This document shows positions 61,460-64,000 of a DNA stretch of 64,000 bases, piece after piece. Position numbers and translations under genes: made by a program. The first letter of the stretch is position 1; each line of letters begins with the position of its first letter. Origin of the DNA: Chromatiales bacterium (lineage in GTDB: Bacteria; Pseudomonadota; Gammaproteobacteria; Chromatiales; Chromatiaceae); NCBI GenBank assembly GCA_028280505.1, contig JANQLO010000014.1, forward strand, positions 62,001 through 126,000, in the 5' to 3' direction. The notes beneath the pieces were generated by a model. It was given only the letters and a program-made list of their open reading frames with translations. It made no database searches and was not told where the DNA came from.

Positions 61460-62230
61460 ATGAGCGTCGTACCTGAACTCGAAGCCCGCCGGTCGCGCAG
61501 CCGGTTGGTCGTGGAACTGGCGACCACGATCGACGATATTCGCGCCTCGCAATCACTGCGTTACCGCGTATTTGGCGAGGAACTCGGCGCCGAATTGCAC
61601 AGCGACGGCAGCGGGCTCGACGAAGACCGCTACGATCCGTATTGCCAACACCTACTCGTTCGGGATGCGGCAAACGGTCGAGTCGTGGGTTCTACGCGAC
61701 TCATGCTCGACGGGCAGGCACGTAAAGCCGGTGGCTTCTATTCGGCAAGCGAGTTCGAACTTGGCCCGCTGCTCGATCTACCCGGTCGGCGGCTGGAGGT
61801 CGGTCGCACCTGCATCGATCCGGCTTACCGCCAAGGCGCAGCCATCGCGGTATTGTGGTCCGGGCTGGCCGACTACATCAAAGAAAACCGCATCGACATG
61901 TTGTTCGGTTGTGCAAGCATCGAAATGGATGACGGTGGCGTCGTCGCGCAAGCGATCATGAACCGGATCCGCCAACACGCAATGACCGCACCGGATTGCC
62001 GGGTGACCCCGAAAAATCCGTTGCCGCCGTTACCCGAGGGTGCCGAAGAAACCGTTGCCGCGCCGCTCCCGCCGTTACTTAAAGCTTACTTCAGACTCGG
62101 CGCACGGGCATGCGGCGAGCCGTGTTACGACCCGGCATTCAATTGTGCCGACGTATTGGTGCTGGTGAATGTCAACGATATCGATTCGTCTTACACACGC
62201 CATTTTCTCGATCGTGTCATGAAGGGCTGA
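61460..62230 (+). CDS. olsB: L-ornithine N-alpha-acyltransferase OlsB (GNAT fold)
   Basis: Transfers a 3-hydroxyacyl group from acyl carrier protein to ornithine, first step of ornithine lipid synthesis. The 256 residues match the OlsB/hemolysin-like GNAT family: ASQSLRYRVFGEELGAEL, DPYCQHLLVRD, VGSTRLMLDGQARKAGGFYS, LEVGRTCIDPAYRQGAAI. Autoinducer synthases share the fold, but the following olsA-type acyltransferase supports OlsB. The olsA gene starts 6 nt after its stop. PhoB-like half-sites lie upstream. Confidence 0.87.
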   Translation: MSVVPELEARRSRSRLVVELATTIDDIRASQSLRYRVFGEELGAELHSDGSGLDEDRYDPYCQHLLVRDAANGRVVGSTRLMLDGQARKAGGFYSASEFELGPLLDLPGRRLEVGRTCIDPAYRQGAAIAVLWSGLADYIKENRIDMLFGCASIEMDDGGVVAQAIMNRIRQHAMTAPDCRVTPKNPLPPLPEGAEETVAAPLPPLLKAYFRLGARACGEPCYDPAFNCADVLVLVNVNDIDSSYTRHFLDRVMKG

Positions 62231-62236
62231 ACACCG

Positions 62237-63013
62237 ATGATCTGGCGCGTGCTCCGACGCACGTCACTGTTGAGCTTGCATATCGTATTCGGGCTGCTAT
62301 TGACGCCGCTCTTTTTGACCCGCAGCAACGGTGATGTCCTGCGCACCCATCCCCACGTCACGTCCTGGTGGCACAATCGGCTGGCCGACATCCTGGGCGT
62401 CAACATTACGGTATCCGGGCATCGGCCGCAGGCGCCGGCACTGATCGTCAGCAACCATATCTCATGGCTCGATATCATCGTCCTGGGCGGCCTCACCCAT
62501 ACCGACTTTCTGTCCAAATACGAAGTGCGCAAATGGCCCGTCGTCGGTTGGCTGGCGGCACGCGCCGGCACGGTATTCATTCGCCGCGGTGACGGCCAAG
62601 CCAGCGAAATCAGTCGTCATATCGCCGATCGTTTGCGCAAACAGGGCCTGCTGACGCTGTTTCCCGAAGGCACCACCACCGATGGCCGCTCGGTCAGGCC
62701 CTTCTTCTCGCGCCTATTCGCGGCAGCTATCGATACGGGTACCGACGTTGTACCGGTCGCGCTGCGCTACCACATCGACGGTGAACTCGACCCGATCGCG
62801 CCTTACACCAACGAGCAATCGCTGTCGGAAAACCTGCGTGGCCTGATCTGCCGTAAAAAAACGGAAGTCCACGTGGTGTTTGGTGACCCCATTTCTCTGA
62901 GCGACCACACGCGACGCGAAGTCGCCGAACTCGCACGCAACGCCATAGTGCAATCTCTCGATATGCCCAATCCCGTGTTGACCGCCCGACCGGCTGCGGC
63001 CCCGGCCGGCTGA
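62237..63013 (+). CDS. olsA: Lyso-ornithine lipid O-acyltransferase OlsA (PlsC family)
   Basis: Adds the second acyl chain to lyso-ornithine lipid; the family also includes 1-acylglycerol-3-phosphate acyltransferase PlsC. The 258 residues have one N-terminal membrane segment (about 8-30), the acyltransferase motif NHISWLD with H74 and D79, and FPEGTTTDG (142-150). Pairing with olsB identifies the likely substrate; a general PlsC activity is the alternative. The C-terminal 15 residues are Ala/Pro rich. Confidence 0.85.
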   Translation: MIWRVLRRTSLLSLHIVFGLLLTPLFLTRSNGDVLRTHPHVTSWWHNRLADILGVNITVSGHRPQAPALIVSNHISWLDIIVLGGLTHTDFLSKYEVRKWPVVGWLAARAGTVFIRRGDGQASEISRHIADRLRKQGLLTLFPEGTTTDGRSVRPFFSRLFAAAIDTGTDVVPVALRYHIDGELDPIAPYTNEQSLSENLRGLICRKKTEVHVVFGDPISLSDHTRREVAELARNAIVQSLDMPNPVLTARPAAAPAG

Positions 63014-63097
63014 ACGCCGGCACGGGATCACCAGGCACCATGACGCGGGATCCCAACGAGCCGACGAATCCAGACCGATGAACATGGGCAGCAAGAT

Positions 63098-64000
63098 ATG
63101 AACATACTGCTAGTTACCGAAACCTACCCGCCGGAGATCAACGGTGTGGCGCGCACACTGGCCCAAATGGTTCACGGTCTCGCCGGCTTGGGTCACCGTA
63201 TCACCTTGTTACGCCCCCGCCAGAGCAACGAACCCGAGCATCCCGACGGCCCTGCGGAAACGTATCGGGTTCGCGGCATCCCCCTTCCCGGTTATCCCGG
63301 TTTACAGTTCGGTCTGCCGGCCTATCGGCGTCTTTGCACGTTGCTCGATCAAAAGGCCATCGATGCCGCCTACATCGCGACGGAAGGTCCACTCGGTCAC
63401 TCGGCCATGCGTGCCTGTCGAAACAAGGGCGTGCCGGCACTGTCGGGTATGCATACGAATTTTCATCAGTACAGCGGGCACTACGGGGCCGGCCTGCTGG
63501 CACCCTTGTTGTTGCGCTATCTACGTCGTTTCCACAACAGCTTGGCGGGGACCCTGGTACCTACCGCCAGCATGGCCGATATCCTGAGCACCGATGGGTT
63601 TCACAACCTCCACGTGTGGCCGCGCGGGGTACATACCGATCTATTCAATCCGGAAAAACGTTCGCCCGAGTTACGACGTGCCTGGGGGCTGGCAGACGAC
63701 GACCTGGCCGTGCTCTATGTCGGTCGCTTGGCGCCGGAAAAAAACATCGACATCGCATTCAAGGCCTTTGCCGCAATCCACGAGCGCGCCCCCCGAGCCA
63801 AATTTGTGCTGGTCGGCGCCGGACCGGCAGAGCAACGCCTACGAAAGGCACACCCGGACGCCCTGTTCGCCGGCCCGAAGATCGGCGAGGCCTTAGCCCA
63901 TCACTATGCCAGCGGCGATTTGTTCCTGTTCCCCAGCCAGACCGAAACCTTCGGCAATGTGACTCTCGAGGCGATGGCCAGCGGCCTGCCGGTCGTGTCT
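63098..64000 (+). CDS. GT4-family glycosyltransferase, truncated by the window end
   Basis: The first 301 residues are read without a stop to the window edge. The N-terminus NILLVTETYPPEINGVARTL and the C-terminal domain with VGRLAPEKNIDIAFKAF, VLVGAGPAEQRL and the E-x7-E motif in QTETFGNVTLEAMASG place it in the GT4 family, close to MgtA/Agt/Sqd2-like enzymes that glycosylate diacylglycerol or lipid acceptors. The start at 63098 has only a weak ribosome site. The gap from olsA is 84 nt with no promoter or terminator seen, so it could share the olsBA transcript. The acceptor is not determinable from sequence; a cell-envelope glycolipid is a reasonable guess from context. Confidence 0.82.
   Translation, partial: MNILLVTETYPPEINGVARTLAQMVHGLAGLGHRITLLRPRQSNEPEHPDGPAETYRVRGIPLPGYPGLQFGLPAYRRLCTLLDQKAIDAAYIATEGPLGHSAMRACRNKGVPALSGMHTNFHQYSGHYGAGLLAPLLLRYLRRFHNSLAGTLVPTASMADILSTDGFHNLHVWPRGVHTDLFNPEKRSPELRRAWGLADDDLAVLYVGRLAPEKNIDIAFKAFAAIHERAPRAKFVLVGAGPAEQRLRKAHPDALFAGPKIGEALAHHYASGDLFLFPSQTETFGNVTLEAMASGLPVVS

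Noticed and set aside
63078-63101. Seven-codon ORF ending at the glycosyltransferase ATG (ATGA overlap)
   Set aside because: Too short and without a ribosome site; overlap alone is not evidence of translation.

Overview
The window is a chromosomal segment of a free-living-type gammaproteobacterium, GC-rich and very densely coded. Most of the gene order is the conserved gammaproteobacterial order: bamD/rluD/pgeF/clpB, pilS-pilR-pilA-pilB-pilC-pilD-coaE-zapD-yacG, an almost complete dcw cell-wall/division cluster running into lpxC and secA, and rsmI/lpoA/yraN/diaA/dolP. A proteobacterial-type phosphoribulokinase suggests Calvin-cycle CO2 fixation, so an autotroph, perhaps a sulfur oxidiser of the Chromatiales type. 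That placement is inference. I see no insertion sequence, prophage, CRISPR array or tRNA. The only stable RNA gene is RNase P RNA.

Layout. 0.1-1.4 kb: HD-GYP protein. 1.4-7.1 kb (minus): clpB behind a near-consensus sigma-32 promoter, then def, a GcvR-like ACT protein, pgeF and rluD, divergent from bamD (7.1-8.0 kb). 8.0-12.2 kb (minus): PII protein with glutamine-dependent NAD synthetase, then sucCD. 12.4-22.5 kb (plus): two-component regulator pilSR, major pilin behind a sigma-54 promoter, a second pilin, pilBCD, coaE, zapD, yacG. 22.5-48.4 kb (minus): a 26-kb block of envelope and division genes from mraZ down to secA, argJ and a Nudix/ThiE fusion, with only dciA on the other strand. Its promoter at mraZ carries a textbook three-repeat MraZ operator. 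48.7-49.1 kb: rnpB. 49.1-53.6 kb: rsmI divergent from lpoA-yraN-diaA-dolP, followed by an FAD-linked hydroxyacid oxidase. 55-56.7 kb (minus): purEK. 57.2-59.2 kb: phosphoribulokinase and a FIST-domain protein. 59.3-61.2 kb (minus): dxs. 61.5-64 kb (plus): olsB-olsA (ornithine lipid synthesis) and a GT4 glycosyltransferase cut by the window end.

Most interesting non-routine signals: (1) a 49-codon, highly basic small ORF that exactly fills the gap between murC and murB with ATGA overlaps at both ends and a strong Shine-Dalgarno; (2) a row of four 11-bp-phased PhoB-like half-sites before olsB-olsA-glycosyltransferase, suggesting a phosphate-starvation lipid-remodelling operon; (3) a perfect 25-bp inverted repeat beside dxs; (4) a perfect 11-bp inverted repeat in the lpxC leader; (5) an in-frame 18-bp tandem repeat forming the C-terminus of the major pilin; (6) hairpins at the dxs start codon and between phosphoribulokinase and FIST. 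Start codons were moved where family alignment, overlap with the upstream gene or a Shine-Dalgarno argued for it; these choices are stated per gene.
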